Below are positions 19,669 to 28,699 of a stretch of DNA of 64,000 nt, piece by piece. Source of the stretch: Pseudolabrys sp. Lineage in GTDB: Bacteria; Pseudomonadota; Alphaproteobacteria; Rhizobiales; Xanthobacteraceae. Position 1 is the first letter of the stretch. Each line of letters starts with the position of its first letter. The notes below the pieces were generated by a model. It made no database searches. It had not been told where the DNA came from and worked only from the letters and a program-made list of their open reading frames with translations. Location of the stretch: the NCBI GenBank assembly GCA_017849615.1, contig JAFIGS010000031.1, forward strand, positions 53,640 to 117,639, in the 5' to 3' direction. The translations under genes were made by a program, and so were the position numbers.

Positions 19669-21297
19669 TTACTCCCCCTTCTTCACGTCCTTGATGTCGT
19701 TGAAGACGATGCCCGGCGCGCGTTCGCCGGTGTAGTCGAGGATGAACTGGTTGCGCGCCATGAACACCTTGTCGCCGTCGAGGTCTTCGGCGCAGGACGA
19801 GTAATTGGCCTGCACAAAGTCGTTCAGCTTCTTGTCGTCGTCGCAGGCGATCCAGCGCGCGAGCTGGAATTCCGGCTGGTCGAAACCGATCTCGAGGCCG
19901 TATTCGTCCTTGAGGCGCACCTTCAAGACGTCGAGCTGCAGCGAGCCGACGACGCCGACCATCGCCGGCGCGCCGTCGAGCGGGCGGAACACCTGGACGA
20001 CGCCCTCTTCCGCCATCTGCTGCAACGCCTCTTTCAGCTTCTTGGCCTTCATCGGATCGCCGAGCTTGACGCGGCGCAGGATTTCCGGCGCGAACATCGG
20101 CACGCCGAGAAACTTGATATCCTCGCCCTCGGTCAAGGTATCGCCGATGCGCAAGGTACCGTGGTTCGGGATGCCGACCACATCACCGGCAAAGGCTTCA
20201 TCCGCGATCGAGCGGTCCTGCGCGAAGAAGAACTGCGGCGCCGACAGAGTCATCGGCTTGCCGGTGCGCACCAATTTAGCGCGCATGCCGCGGCGCAATT
20301 TGCCGGAGACGAGCCGCGCGAAGGCGATGCGGTCGCGGTGGTTCGGATCCATGTTGGCCTGGATTTTGAAGACGAAGGCCGACATGTTGTTCTCTTCCGG
20401 CTCCACCGTGCGGCCGGACGAGGCCTGCGGCCGCGGCGACGGCGCGAAGTCCGCAAGCGCGTCGAGCAGATCCTTGACGCCGAAATTCTTCAGCGCCGAG
20501 CCGAAATAGACCGGCGTCAGGTGGCCTTCGCGGAAGGCGGCGAAGTCGAACGGCTTACACGCTTCCTTGATCAGCGACAGTTCTTCGGCGATGGCGTCGG
20601 CGTCCAGCATCTGGTTCTTCGCCGACAGCATCTTGAGATCGAGCGGCTGCGACTGGGCGTCCTTGGAGTCCTCGACCATCAGCCGCATGTCGCCGCGGCG
20701 CACATCATAGGTGCCGGCGAAATCGCGGCCCATGCCGATCGGCCAGGTCATCGGCGTCGTGTCGAGCGCCAGCGTCTTCTCGATCTCGTCGAGGATCTCG
20801 AACGGATCGCGGCTCTCGCGATCCATTTTATTGATAAAGGTGATGATCGGAATGTCGCGCAGCCGGCACACCTCGAACAGCTTGCGCGTGCGCGCCTCGA
20901 TGCCCTTGGCGGCGTCGATCACCATCACCGCTGAGTCGACGGCGGTGAGCGTGCGATAGGTATCTTCGGAGAAGTCCTCATGGCCCGGCGTGTCGAGCAG
21001 ATTGAAGACACGGCCGTTGTAATCGAAGGTCATCACCGAGGTGACGACCGAGATGCCGCGCTCCTTTTCGATGCCCATCCAGTCCGAGCGCGTCGAGCGG
21101 CGGTCGCGCTTGGCCTTGACCTGTCCGGCGAGGTTGATGGCGCCACCGAACAGCAGCAGCTTTTCGGTCAGCGTGGTCTTGCCGGCGTCCGGATGCGAAA
21201 TGATCGCAAAGGTGCGGCGGCGGTCCACTTCCGACGCCAGGGGCGAGGAATTGCGCAGCTTCGGGCTAGAATCGGTGTCGGAGGCGGTCTGATCCAT
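19669..21297 (-). CDS. prfC: peptide chain release factor 3
   Basis: GTPase that recycles RF1/RF2 from the ribosome after termination. G1 is SHPDAGKTTLTEKLL near residue 30, G3 is DTPGHEDFSEDTYR near 98, and NKMDRES (G4) lies near 150. Domains II and III are present with PMFAPEILRRVKLGDPMKA and the family-specific QPEFQLARWI. Length 542 is normal. The ATG at 21297 (MDQTASDTDSS) is the right start: the open frame continues upstream to 21705, but that part runs through the AhpD-like gene in another frame. Confidence 0.96.
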   Translation of the reverse strand: MDQTASDTDSSPKLRNSSPLASEVDRRRTFAIISHPDAGKTTLTEKLLLFGGAINLAGQVKAKRDRRSTRSDWMGIEKERGISVVTSVMTFDYNGRVFNLLDTPGHEDFSEDTYRTLTAVDSAVMVIDAAKGIEARTRKLFEVCRLRDIPIITFINKMDRESRDPFEILDEIEKTLALDTTPMTWPIGMGRDFAGTYDVRRGDMRLMVEDSKDAQSQPLDLKMLSAKNQMLDADAIAEELSLIKEACKPFDFAAFREGHLTPVYFGSALKNFGVKDLLDALADFAPSPRPQASSGRTVEPEENNMSAFVFKIQANMDPNHRDRIAFARLVSGKLRRGMRAKLVRTGKPMTLSAPQFFFAQDRSIADEAFAGDVVGIPNHGTLRIGDTLTEGEDIKFLGVPMFAPEILRRVKLGDPMKAKKLKEALQQMAEEGVVQVFRPLDGAPAMVGVVGSLQLDVLKVRLKDEYGLEIGFDQPEFQLARWIACDDDKKLNDFVQANYSSCAEDLDGDKVFMARNQFILDYTGERAPGIVFNDIKDVKKGE

Positions 21298-21392
21298 GCG
21301 GGGGCATGTGGCAGGGAAAACGCCTTTTTTCAAGGATTTCCCTGCCCGGCCACCCTTTTGGCCGCCGAATAGACCCGCCCGGGCCGCCAGTC

Positions 21393-21854
21393 TCAGGCCG
21401 CTTTGGCGGGAGCGTCCACCGGATGCTTCTTGCGGGTGCCGACGGCGATGCGGTTCCACATATTGATGGCGCCGATCACCATGATGATCTTGGCGATGTC
21501 GGCCTCCGAGAAATACCTGCGCAACGCCTCGTAGTCCTCGTCGGGCGCGCGGGTCTGCGCCACCAGGGTCAGCGAGTCCGTGAAGGCCAGCACCGCCCGC
21601 TCCTCGTCCGTGAAGACGGTGGATTCGTGCCAGGCCGATACCAGATTGATCCACTGCTCGGACAAGCCGTCGGCGCGCGACTCCTTGCTGTGCATGTCGA
21701 CGCAATAGGAGCAGCCATTGATGATCGATGCGCGCAGCTTGATCAGATGGAAAAGGCGGGCCGGCAGGCCGCTGTTCTTGCAGTGCATCTCCAGCGCGAT
21801 GGCGGCCTTCATGGCATCAGGCGCGACGGCGTTGAAATCGAAACGGGCCTTCAT
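21393..21854 (-). CDS. AhpD-like carboxymuconolactone decarboxylase family protein
   Basis: 153 residues, all-alpha AhpD-like fold. The active-site motif is CSYCVDMHSKE (Cys-X-X-Cys with the following His) near residue 48. Proteins of this type are peroxidase/alkylhydroperoxidase-like and often sit with a regulator sensing oxidative or nitrosative stress. The Rrf2 regulator gene ends 4 bases upstream on the same strand, so the two form an operon. Confidence 0.9.
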   Translation of the reverse strand: MKARFDFNAVAPDAMKAAIALEMHCKNSGLPARLFHLIKLRASIINGCSYCVDMHSKESRADGLSEQWINLVSAWHESTVFTDEERAVLAFTDSLTLVAQTRAPDEDYEALRRYFSEADIAKIIMVIGAINMWNRIAVGTRKKHPVDAPAKAA

Positions 21855-21858
21855 GACA

Positions 21859-22374
21859 CTACTCCTTCACGGGGGTGGTTGATCGGTTGCGTTCGTGGAG
21901 ATCGAAGAAAGCGCAAGAGCGGGTCGTGATCGCCTTGCCCAGCGCCGGGTCGGCGGCGCGGCCGAGATCGGCGACGGTGACCTTCTTGAGTTCGGCGCGA
22001 TAAGCCTTCTCGGCCTTCAGCATCGCGGCGTTCACCGCGCAGGGCGTCTTGAAGAAATGATTGGCGACCGGGCTCGGCCCGCGCTGACGGATCTCGGCGC
22101 AGCGGAACGCCGGCTGCGGCCCTTCGACGGCCAGCACGACATCGAGCAGGGTGATCTTCTCAGCGGGCTTCGCCAGGCGATAGCCGCCCTTCGGCCCCGG
22201 CACGGATTCCAGAAGCCCCGCCCCCGCCATCGCCTGCAGATGCTTGAGCAGATAGCTCGGCGACACGCCGTGAAATTCCGCCAGCGCCGCCGCCGACAGC
22301 ACACCCGTCTGCGACAGGCCGCTGAGCAGCAGCACGCAGTGAATCGCCTGTTCGACGCCGTCGCCAAGTTTCAT
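21859..22374 (-). CDS. Rrf2 family transcriptional regulator
   Basis: 171 residues from the ATG at 22374, with GGAAGG about 9 bases upstream. The N-terminal winged helix has GVSPSYLLKHLQAMAGAGLL and the family wing GPKGGYRLAKPAEKITLLDVV. The C-X5-C-X5-C iron-sulfur pattern of IscR/NsrR is not present; cysteines occur singly (RCAEI, TPCAV, RSCAF), so any cofactor would be bound differently. It probably controls itself and the AhpD-like gene through a site near 22412-22428. Confidence 0.88.
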   Translation of the reverse strand: MKLGDGVEQAIHCVLLLSGLSQTGVLSAAALAEFHGVSPSYLLKHLQAMAGAGLLESVPGPKGGYRLAKPAEKITLLDVVLAVEGPQPAFRCAEIRQRGPSPVANHFFKTPCAVNAAMLKAEKAYRAELKKVTVADLGRAADPALGKAITTRSCAFFDLHERNRSTTPVKE

Positions 22375-22411
22375 CGGATCGCCCTTCCGGCGCACGCACC
22401 GATCCTATTCA

Positions 22412-22428
22412 TGGATCTAAACTATCCA
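22412..22428. promoter_or_regulatory. candidate Rrf2 operator
   Basis: TGGAT-N7-ATCCA, an inverted repeat in an A/T-rich patch 38 bases upstream of the Rrf2 start. The assignment rests on position and symmetry only. Confidence 0.35.
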
Positions 22429-22552
22429 CGATATCGGCGTCCGTCAAGCAACATGTCTCGCCTGTGGATTGAGCCATGATTTGCCGGAACTTCCTCAATC
22501 GTTTCGAAAGGAACCGCTCGTAGGCTGCCGCCGCAGCCACAAGGGAAACGCC

Positions 22553-23179
22553 ATGAGCGAAACCGATCGTCACAGCGATACGTTGGACAAAATGTTTTCA
22601 CAGGCGCGGATCATTCAGCGCCGCGATTTTCTGGCCACCGGCGCCGCCATGATGGGAATGGCCTATGTCGGCGACGCCATTGCCGCGCCGGCAGCGCCCG
22701 CTGTCACCGACAAGGACCGCGAATACATGCGCCAGGCGATCGCCCTCATGCGCAAGGCCGGGGTCGTCGACAAGACCGGCGGGCCATTCGGTTGCGTGAT
22801 CGTGCGCGATGGCGAAGTGCTCGCGGCCGAAGGCAACAGCGTGCTGCGCGACAACGATCCGTCGGCCCATGCCGAGGTCAACGCGATCCGCGCCGCATGC
22901 AAGAAGATCGGTGCTCCCAATCTCAAGGGTGCAACGATGTTCACCAGCTGCGAGTGCTGCCCGATGTGCTATGCGACCGCCTATTGGGCCCGCATCGACA
23001 AGATCTATTATGCTGCCGCATGGACGGATTACGCCGATCTGTTCGACGATTCCAATATCGCCAAGGACATGAAGCGGCCTTACGCCCAGCGCACGGTTCC
23101 GATCCGCCCGCTTCTGCGCAACGAAGCGCAGCAGGTCTGGCTTGAGTTTCGCAAAATGCCGGACCGGGCCAAGTACTGA
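22553..23179 (+). CDS. Tat-exported CMP/dCMP-type nucleoside deaminase
   Basis: 208 residues from the ATG at 22553. Residues 20-50 hold a twin-arginine signal (QRRDFLATGAAMMGMAYVG, then AIAAPAAPA), and the rest is a zinc-dependent deaminase domain. It has HAEVNAIRAA near residue 106 (zinc His and catalytic Glu) and the zinc cysteines in CECCPMCYATAYW near 132. Relatives deaminate guanine, cytosine or nucleosides in the cytoplasm, so predicted export of the folded enzyme is unusual. The substrate is unknown. A GGATT-like inverted-repeat region and divergent Rrf2 gene lie upstream. Confidence 0.88.
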   Translation: MSETDRHSDTLDKMFSQARIIQRRDFLATGAAMMGMAYVGDAIAAPAAPAVTDKDREYMRQAIALMRKAGVVDKTGGPFGCVIVRDGEVLAAEGNSVLRDNDPSAHAEVNAIRAACKKIGAPNLKGATMFTSCECCPMCYATAYWARIDKIYYAAAWTDYADLFDDSNIAKDMKRPYAQRTVPIRPLLRNEAQQVWLEFRKMPDRAKY

Positions 23180-23206
23180 CGGACCACCTCCCAAGCTTCA
23201 ATCAAA

Positions 23207-23247
23207 AAAGCCCCCGCGCCTGTGACTGGCCCGGGGGCTTTCCTTTT
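23207..23247. terminator. bidirectional rho-independent terminator
   Basis: AAAGCCCCCG (23207-23216) pairs with CGGGGGCTTT (23232-23241), preceded by an A run and followed by TCCTTTTG. It sits between the convergent deaminase and dctA genes and should serve both. Confidence 0.85.
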
Positions 23248-23271
23248 GTATGGTTGACGACGAACGCGCCG

Positions 23272-24612
23272 TCACGCCGCCTTGACCGCCCCCGGCTCCT
23301 GCGCCTCGCCCTCCAGAAGCGGATGCGCCATGGCGTGGTGCAGCGCCTCCTTGTCGAGTTCGCCCTCCGAGCGGCTGATGACGATGCAGGCGACGCCGTT
23401 GCCGATCAGGTTGGTCAGCGCACGGCATTCGCTCATGAACTTGTCGATGCCGAGCAGCAGCGCCAGCGAGCCGATCGGAATATCCGGCACGATGGCCAGC
23501 GTCGCCGCGAGCGTCACAAAGCCGGCGCCGGTGACGCCCGACGCGCCCTTCGACGTGATCATGGCAATGCCGAGAATGCCGAGTTCCTGCCAGATGGTCA
23601 GATGGGTGTTGGTCGCCTGCGCCAGGAACAATGTCGCCAGCGTCATGTAGATGTTGGTGCCGTCGAGATTGAACGAATAGCCCGTCGGGATGACGAGACC
23701 GACCACCGGCCGCGACGCGCCAAGATGCTCCATTTTCTGGATCATCTGGGGCAGCACGGTCTCGGACGACGACGTGCCGAGCACGATCAACAATTCATCC
23801 TTGATGTAACCGATGAACCGAATGATCGAGAAACCGGACAAGCGCGCGATGGCGCCCAGCACCAGCAGCACGAACAGCGCGCTGGTCAGATAGAAGGTGC
23901 CGATCAGCATCGCCAACTTGGTCAGCGAGCCGATGCCATAGGCGCCGATGGTAAAGGCCATGGCACCGAAGGCACCGATCGGCGCCACGCGCACCACCAT
24001 GCGGATGACGCCGAAGAACACCTTCGCCGCCTGGTCGATGGCATGGGAAATCGGGTGGCCACGTTCTCCCAGCGCCGCGATGGCAAAACCGGACAGGATC
24101 GACACCAGCAGCACCTGCAGCAGATCGCCCTTGGCCAGCGCGTCGAAATAGCTGTTGGGGATGATGGCGAGGAGATGCGCGACGATGCCTTCTTCCTTGG
24201 CGCGCGAGACATAGGTCGCGACCGATTTCGCATCGAGGGTGGCCGGGTCGATGTTGAAGCCGGTGCCGGGCTGAATGATCTCGCCAACGATGAGACCGAT
24301 GGCCAGCGCCAGTGTCGAGACGACCTCGAAATAGAGCAGCGTCTTGACCCCGACGCGGCCGACGCGGCGCAGATCGCCCATCGACGAGATGCCGTGCACC
24401 ACGGTGCAGAAGATGACCGGCGCGATCATCATCTTGATCAATGCAATGAAGCCATCGCCGAACGGCTTCATCGCCTTGCCGATATCGGGCCAGAAATGCC
24501 CGAGAGTGATGCCGATGGCGATGGCGATCAGCACCTGAATGTAAAGCACGCGATACCACGGCGTTTGCGGCCGCGCGGCAACGGCCGGCGTCGGAATGGC
24601 GGTTTGCGACAT
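23272..24612 (-). CDS. dctA: C4-dicarboxylate:cation symporter DctA
   Basis: Secondary transporter of the DAACS family, importing succinate, fumarate and malate with protons or sodium. About eight membrane helices are visible plus the family segments [15 protein letters not shown] (near residue 62), a serine-rich reentrant loop [29 protein letters not shown] and [15 protein letters not shown]. Length 446 is typical. The start MSQTAIPTP at 24612 is followed by a short cytoplasmic arm. A DctB/DctD pair is not in the window, and I found no convincing sigma-54 -24/-12 element upstream. Confidence 0.93.
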   Translation of the reverse strand: MSQTAIPTPAVAARPQTPWYRVLYIQVLIAIAIGITLGHFWPDIGKAMKPFGDGFIALIKMMIAPVIFCTVVHGISSMGDLRRVGRVGVKTLLYFEVVSTLALAIGLIVGEIIQPGTGFNIDPATLDAKSVATYVSRAKEEGIVAHLLAIIPNSYFDALAKGDLLQVLLVSILSGFAIAALGERGHPISHAIDQAAKVFFGVIRMVVRVAPIGAFGAMAFTIGAYGIGSLTKLAMLIGTFYLTSALFVLLVLGAIARLSGFSIIRFIGYIKDELLIVLGTSSSETVLPQMIQKMEHLGASRPVVGLVIPTGYSFNLDGTNIYMTLATLFLAQATNTHLTIWQELGILGIAMITSKGASGVTGAGFVTLAATLAIVPDIPIGSLALLLGIDKFMSECRALTNLIGNGVACIVISRSEGELDKEALHHAMAHPLLEGEAQEPGAVKAA

Positions 24613-24877
24613 ATTGGTTCTTGTTGCTCGAAGGGACGTTTCGCAGTCGGCATAGGCTCATGCACGACCATCGGGCAAGGCTCGTCATGCTGAATTGACG
24701 CAGTGTGCGATGCGAAATTAAACAGTCGCTGCACGTCGCCTGTCTACGACGAAAGGCGCAAGCACTCGCAATAAGACGCTGTTTCACAGGCGGGCTTCAA
24801 ACACGTCAGCCCGCTGAACCGGAGCATGTCGTGGGGACAAGGGCGACGACGTCCTCCATCGCCGATGGCGCACAGGG
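24613..24877. other. intergenic region without recognised feature
   Basis: 265 bases between dctA and the ArsC-like gene, both on the minus strand. It must contain the dctA promoter, but no clear element can be named. Short open frames here show no protein-like pattern. Confidence 0.4.
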
Positions 24878-25228
24878 CTATGCGAGTACCGCTTCGTAGG
24901 CGTCCGGTTTGAAGCCGACCAGAATCCTGGCCCCGCCCAGCTCCAGCACCGGGCGCTTGATCATCGACGGCTGCGCCAGCATCAGCTTGATGGCCTTGGC
25001 CTCGGTGAGCCCTTCCTTGTCCTTCTCGGGCAGCTTCTTGAACGTCGTGCCGGCCTTGTTGAGCAAGGTCTCCCAGCCAGCCTTCTTCACCCACTTCTCG
25101 AGCCTGTCCTTGTCGATGCCCGCCGTCTTGTAGTCGTGAAATGTGTAATCGACGCCCTTTTTTTCGAGAAAGGCACGCGCCTTCTTCATCGTGTCGCAGT
25201 TTTTGATTCCGTAAATGGTAATGGGCAT
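24878..25228 (-). CDS. ArsC/Spx-like (YffB) thioredoxin-fold reductase
   Basis: 116 residues from the ATG at 25228; the open frame extends upstream but without family features. The thioredoxin-like fold has one N-terminal active cysteine in YGIKNCDTMKKA near residue 10, then DYKTAGID and the TFKKLPE, PSMIKRPVLELG and LVGFKPDAYEAVL segments typical of the Spx/YffB/ArsC-related group. True arsenate reductases differ in the Arg triad, so this is better called an ArsC-related reductase of unknown substrate. Confidence 0.88.
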   Translation of the reverse strand: MPITIYGIKNCDTMKKARAFLEKKGVDYTFHDYKTAGIDKDRLEKWVKKAGWETLLNKAGTTFKKLPEKDKEGLTEAKAIKLMLAQPSMIKRPVLELGGARILVGFKPDAYEAVLA

Positions 25229-25332
25229 GAGCGCGCTCGTCTGGCTGATTCCGGAAACCCGCAGATTTCCGGCCTTCGCCGTGAATGGCAAGTTCGTCCT
25301 CGCAGACTCCGCTGCCAGCCGCCCAGGCATTA

Positions 25333-25350
25333 CTTAGGGCTTTACCTAAG
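25333..25350. promoter_or_regulatory. candidate ArsR operator
   Basis: CTTAGG-N6-CCTAAG, a perfect 6-base inverted repeat 26-43 bases before the arsR start, followed by a half-site ACCTAG at 25355-25360. The position suggests autoregulation of the arsR-SRPBCC operon. Confidence 0.5.
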
Positions 25351-25375
25351 CATCAACCTAGTCTAGCGTCGGCGC

Positions 25376-25759
25376 ATGAAAGCGCCCGCAGAAATTCCGT
25401 CGTCCCGCCACAGCGCCGCCGCGCAACAGGCCGCCATCGACGGCGTGTTCCGCGCCCTGTCCGATCCGACGCGGCGCGACGTCCTGGAGCGGCTGAGCGC
25501 AAGGCCCGCCTCGATGAGCGACCTCGCCGCGCCGTACCGCATGGCACTGCCCTCCTTCCTCGAGCACATGAAGGTGCTGGAGGGCTGCGGCCTTGTGCGC
25601 TCGGAAAAGAAGGGCCGCGTGCGCACTTACGCGCTCGCTCCGGAGAACTTCAAAGTCGCCGAGGATTGGCTCGGCAAGCAACGAAAGCTGTGGGAGCGAA
25701 GGCTCGATCGGCTCGACGCCTATCTACTCGAATTGAAAAGCAAGGGAGATGCGAAATGA
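25376..25759 (+). CDS. ArsR family regulator (module 1)
   Basis: 127 residues, winged helix. The domain reads [18 protein letters not shown] near residue 24, [28 protein letters not shown] (recognition helix), and the wing [12 protein letters not shown]. No metal-binding CVC motif is present; this subgroup is typically paired with an SRPBCC (AHSA1) gene, as here. Its stop overlaps the start of the SRPBCC gene (ATGA). No good Shine-Dalgarno precedes the ATG at 25376, so the mRNA may be short-leadered or leaderless. Confidence 0.9.
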   Translation: MKAPAEIPSSRHSAAAQQAAIDGVFRALSDPTRRDVLERLSARPASMSDLAAPYRMALPSFLEHMKVLEGCGLVRSEKKGRVRTYALAPENFKVAEDWLGKQRKLWERRLDRLDAYLLELKSKGDAK

Positions 25760-26253
25760 CATCCAACCAGGTGCCGAAAACCAACCCCAAGCTCGATCTC
25801 GTGCTCGAGCGCAACATCGACGTTCCGGTCGATCTCGTCTGGAAGGCATGGACAACCCCGGAGCATCTCAAGCACTGGTTCTGCCCCAAGCCGTGGATGG
25901 TGACCGAATGCGAACTCGACCTCCGTCCCGGCGGTCTCTTCCGTACGGTCATGCGCGGACCGGAAGGCCAGGAATTCCCCAATCTCGGCTGTTATCTCGA
26001 GGTCGTGCCGAACAAGAAGCTCGTTTTCACCGACACGTTGCTCACGGATTTCCGCCCGGCGCCGAATCCGTTCTTCACGGCTTACCTCCTGCTCGACGGC
26101 AAGGGAGATAGCACGCGATACACCGCCATCGCCATGCACGGTAACGAGGAAGCCCGCAAGAAGCACGAAGATATGGGCTTCCACGACGGCTGGGGCACGG
26201 TGGTGACGCAGATGGTCGCCTTCATCAAGGCCGGGTTCAAACCGGCTGCCTGA
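25756..26253 (+). CDS. SRPBCC (AHSA1-like) domain protein (module 1)
   Basis: 165 residues. The AHSA1/START-like fold has [22 protein letters not shown] near residue 14 with [22 protein letters not shown], and a C-terminal helix [14 protein letters not shown]. These proteins bind hydrophobic ligands; the ligand and role are unknown. The start overlaps the arsR stop by 4 bases, with AAGGGAG upstream. The DUF998 gene begins 38 bases downstream and may belong to the same operon. Confidence 0.9.
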   Translation: MTSNQVPKTNPKLDLVLERNIDVPVDLVWKAWTTPEHLKHWFCPKPWMVTECELDLRPGGLFRTVMRGPEGQEFPNLGCYLEVVPNKKLVFTDTLLTDFRPAPNPFFTAYLLLDGKGDSTRYTAIAMHGNEEARKKHEDMGFHDGWGTVVTQMVAFIKAGFKPAA

Positions 26254-26291
26254 CAATCGGATCGCAATTATCTCACTCACCGGAGACGTAT

Positions 26292-26924
26292 ATGGAGCGC
26301 CATGACATCGTTCGCTGGCTTCTTCTTGCGGGCATCGCGGCCGGCATCGGCTTCGTGATCCTCTCGACGGTCGGGATCTTCACGCGGCCGGGCTTCGACC
26401 TCAAACGCCACGCCATCAGTATGCTCAGCCTCGGCGACCGCGGCTGGATCATGATTGCAACATTCATCGGCAGCGGATTGCTGACGCTGCTCTGCGCAGT
26501 CGGGCTGCGTTTCGCCGGGGCCGGCGAGCTTTGGGGGCCAATACTGATCGGCTTTTATGGCGCGGGCCTGATCCTGGCCGGCATTTTCCAGGCTCCGGCC
26601 GGGCTGGGATTTCCGCCGGGAACTGCAGCCGATCTCCAGCCCGTGATGGATACCGGCGCCAAACTGCATAGCGCCGGGTTCATGCTGGCTTTCGGCTCGC
26701 TGATCGTCGCCTGTTTCATCTTCGCGACCGGCTTCTGGCAAGCCGGACTGTCGGGATGCGCCGTCCTTTCCATCGCCGCAGGTTTGGCAATCCCGGCATT
26801 CATCGCCGCGGGCATCAGCAACTCAATGGCGCCCGGCGTCGCGTTCTATGTCGCGGCGGTATTGGCCTGGCTATGGCTCGGCGCGTTGGCATGGCAACGG
26901 ACCGGGCATATCGCGACCATTTGA
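26292..26924 (+). CDS. DUF998 family membrane protein
   Basis: 210 residues with six hydrophobic helices and the family region FTRPGFDLKRHAISMLSLGD near residue 35, then a GIFQAPAGLGFPPGT loop and HSAGFMLAFGSLI. DUF998 proteins have no defined role. It follows the ArsR-SRPBCC pair closely and could be the third gene of that operon. Confidence 0.85.
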   Translation: MERHDIVRWLLLAGIAAGIGFVILSTVGIFTRPGFDLKRHAISMLSLGDRGWIMIATFIGSGLLTLLCAVGLRFAGAGELWGPILIGFYGAGLILAGIFQAPAGLGFPPGTAADLQPVMDTGAKLHSAGFMLAFGSLIVACFIFATGFWQAGLSGCAVLSIAAGLAIPAFIAAGISNSMAPGVAFYVAAVLAWLWLGALAWQRTGHIATI

Positions 26925-26981
26925 CGAGCGCGGCGAGACGCCGGCAGATAGCGGACGTCTCGCCTGTTCGGGCCGTTAACA

Positions 26982-27248
26982 TCAGGCATTGAAGAAAGCG
27001 AGCAGATCCTTGTTGATGACGTCAGCATGCGTCGTCGCCATCCCGTGCGGGAATCCCTTGTAGGTCTTGAGCTCGCCCTTCTTCAGCAGCTTGACCGCAA
27101 GCAGCGCGGAATCGGCGATCGACGCGATCTGGTCGTCCTCGCCGTGCATCACCAGAACCGGCACCCCAATCTTCTTGAGGTCTTCGGTGAAATCGGCTTC
27201 CGAGAAGGCCTTGACGCAATCGTAATGCGCCTTGGCGCTGCCCATCAT
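26982..27248 (-). pseudogene. C-terminal remnant of an alpha/beta hydrolase (chloroperoxidase-like)
   Basis: 88 residues match only the last third of a non-haem haloperoxidase/arylesterase of about 275 residues. They cover DCVKAFSEADFTEDLKKI, the acid loop VLVMHGEDDQIASI and the catalytic-His region FPHGMATTHADVINKDLL. No nucleophile elbow or N-terminal half exists upstream; the sequence at 27249-27324 has no matching frame. The catalytic Ser is therefore missing and the product would be inactive. It ends against the DUF899 gene, suggesting a deletion junction there. Confidence 0.75.
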
Positions 27249-27324
27249 GCGCTGACGGCCGCCGGACGCTCGCCGCTTACCAAATGTAAATGCCTCGGCG
27301 ACACCCTGATCGAGAATTCTGGCG

Positions 27325-28134
27325 TCAGGGGGAGCCAGCTCGCGAGCCTCGATCGCCGTCCGCGTAAGCGACGTTTTCGAGATTACCCTTGCTTGCGCGC
27401 CCGCAGCACGATGCGGCCTGAACCTTCGGCGCTTCGTACCGGTCGTGGTGCCGCACCCAGGCCATGGTGTGAGACAGCCCTTCCTCGTCCCGGCCCATCG
27501 GCGTGAGGTCGAGCATCCGATAGGTGCCCATCATGACCTCGACGCCGCGGCCATAGGTCGAGTGGGTGTGAAACACCTCGCCGGTTTCGTTTCGGACGAA
27601 CACACTCACGCCCGGCAACTCTTCTTGGCCATAAGGCGAGCTGCCGTAGTTGTAGGCCTGCGATCCCTGCGCCGCTTCCTCCGGGGTGAAGCTGACGCGG
27701 TAGTCGGTGTTGAAGCTGGTGCCGCTGGATGACAGCCACTTGAACTTCCAGCCCATGCGCTGCTTGAAGCGCACGATCTCCTCGTATGGCGCGCGCGAGA
27801 CGGCGACGAATGACGTGTCGCGCTGGGCGAGATGCGGGACCATGCCGTCGGTGTGATCGGCCATGTAGGAGCAGCTTTTGCAGCCCTCCTCCCAGCCCGG
27901 CGCCAGCATGAAGTGCTGCACGATCAACTGGCGGCGGCCGTCGAATATATCCGCCAGGCTCTCGTGGCCGTCCCGGCCCTCGAAGACATAGTCTTTCTCG
28001 ACCTTGACCCAGGGCAGTTGCCGGCGCAACTGCGCAACCCGGTCGCCGTGGCGGGTCAGTTCCTTCTCCGCTTCGAGCAACGCCATGCGCTGCTTCAGCC
28101 AGTCTTCGCGCGATGCGGCGGTATGTTCAGCCAT
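27325..28134 (-). CDS. DUF899 family thioredoxin-like protein
   Basis: 269 residues from the ATG at 28134 (GGAG 6 bases upstream). DUF899 hallmarks are SREDWLKQRMALLEAEKEL near residue 8, LRRQLPWVKVEKDYVFEG, FMLAPGWEEGCKSCSYMAD with its Cys-X-X-Cys, MGWKFKWLSSSGTSFNTDY, and VFHTHSTYGRGVEVMMGTY. The family has a thioredoxin-like fold of unknown function. The last 17 residues after the SCCGR stretch look like run-on sequence, as if the natural 3' end was lost at the junction with the hydrolase remnant. Confidence 0.88.
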   Translation of the reverse strand: MAEHTAASREDWLKQRMALLEAEKELTRHGDRVAQLRRQLPWVKVEKDYVFEGRDGHESLADIFDGRRQLIVQHFMLAPGWEEGCKSCSYMADHTDGMVPHLAQRDTSFVAVSRAPYEEIVRFKQRMGWKFKWLSSSGTSFNTDYRVSFTPEEAAQGSQAYNYGSSPYGQEELPGVSVFVRNETGEVFHTHSTYGRGVEVMMGTYRMLDLTPMGRDEEGLSHTMAWVRHHDRYEAPKVQAASCCGRASKGNLENVAYADGDRGSRAGSP

Positions 28135-28165
28135 GGCATGCTCCAATCCCGTTTGCGGTCGATTG

Positions 28166-28699
28166 TCACTTCGGCAGACGTTTGGCGTATTCGGCCTTGA
28201 GCTTGACCCAGCTATCCCAGAACGGCGCGGCCTTCAGGCCGCGCATTTTCGCTGCCAGAATATCGAGATGGGCATGCCAGCCCGGGCCGACCATGGCGAT
28301 GACGCCGGGATCCGGCATGCGGCGATGCACGAGCGTCAGCAGAACCTCTTCGCCCCTCGGCGTGAGCGTGAATGTCACCTCGCCATGCTTGCCGAACGTG
28401 TAAGAGAGAATATGCGGCGGGTCGTATTCGAGAAGCTTGCAGACGGCGCTATGCTCTTCGCTGAAACCCTCGGGCCGTTTGCCTGGCGGATCGGTCAATT
28501 CGTCGTTGCGCCAGGTCAGTTCGAAATCGGCGCCGGTTTTCCGCGCCATGTCGCCCGACGCCAGCCACTGCCGGCGCAGATCGCTCTTGGTCAGGTAATC
28601 CCAGACGCGGTCGACGGGACCCGGCAAGAGACGCTCGATTTTCAGCGTTGCCGGTTCGATCACTTCGCCATAGCTGCCTGAAATCATGGTGTCGGTCAT
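28166..28699 (-). CDS. SRPBCC domain protein (module 2)
   Basis: 177 residues, START-like fold. It has LKIERLLPGPVDRVWDYLTK near residue 17, RRQWLASGDM, an EHSAVCKLLEYDPPHILSYTF core and a long C-terminal helix. The start at 28699 overlaps the ArsR stop by 4 bases (ATGA), so it is translationally coupled to the second ArsR gene. It resembles module 1 in architecture but not closely in sequence. Confidence 0.9.
   Translation of the reverse strand: MTDTMISGSYGEVIEPATLKIERLLPGPVDRVWDYLTKSDLRRQWLASGDMARKTGADFELTWRNDELTDPPGKRPEGFSEEHSAVCKLLEYDPPHILSYTFGKHGEVTFTLTPRGEEVLLTLVHRRMPDPGVIAMVGPGWHAHLDILAAKMRGLKAAPFWDSWVKLKAEYAKRLPK

Noticed and set aside
21298-21705. 136-residue N-terminal extension of prfC
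   Set aside because: It overlaps the AhpD-like gene in another frame, is Arg/Gly-rich, and RF3 proteins begin near 21297.
23254-24693. 479-residue frame antisense to dctA
   Set aside because: Charged mirror of a membrane protein; dctA on the other strand is clear.
24613-24877. Sigma-54 promoter for dctA
   Set aside because: dctA is RpoN-dependent in rhizobia, but I found no GG-N10-GC pair with acceptable surroundings.
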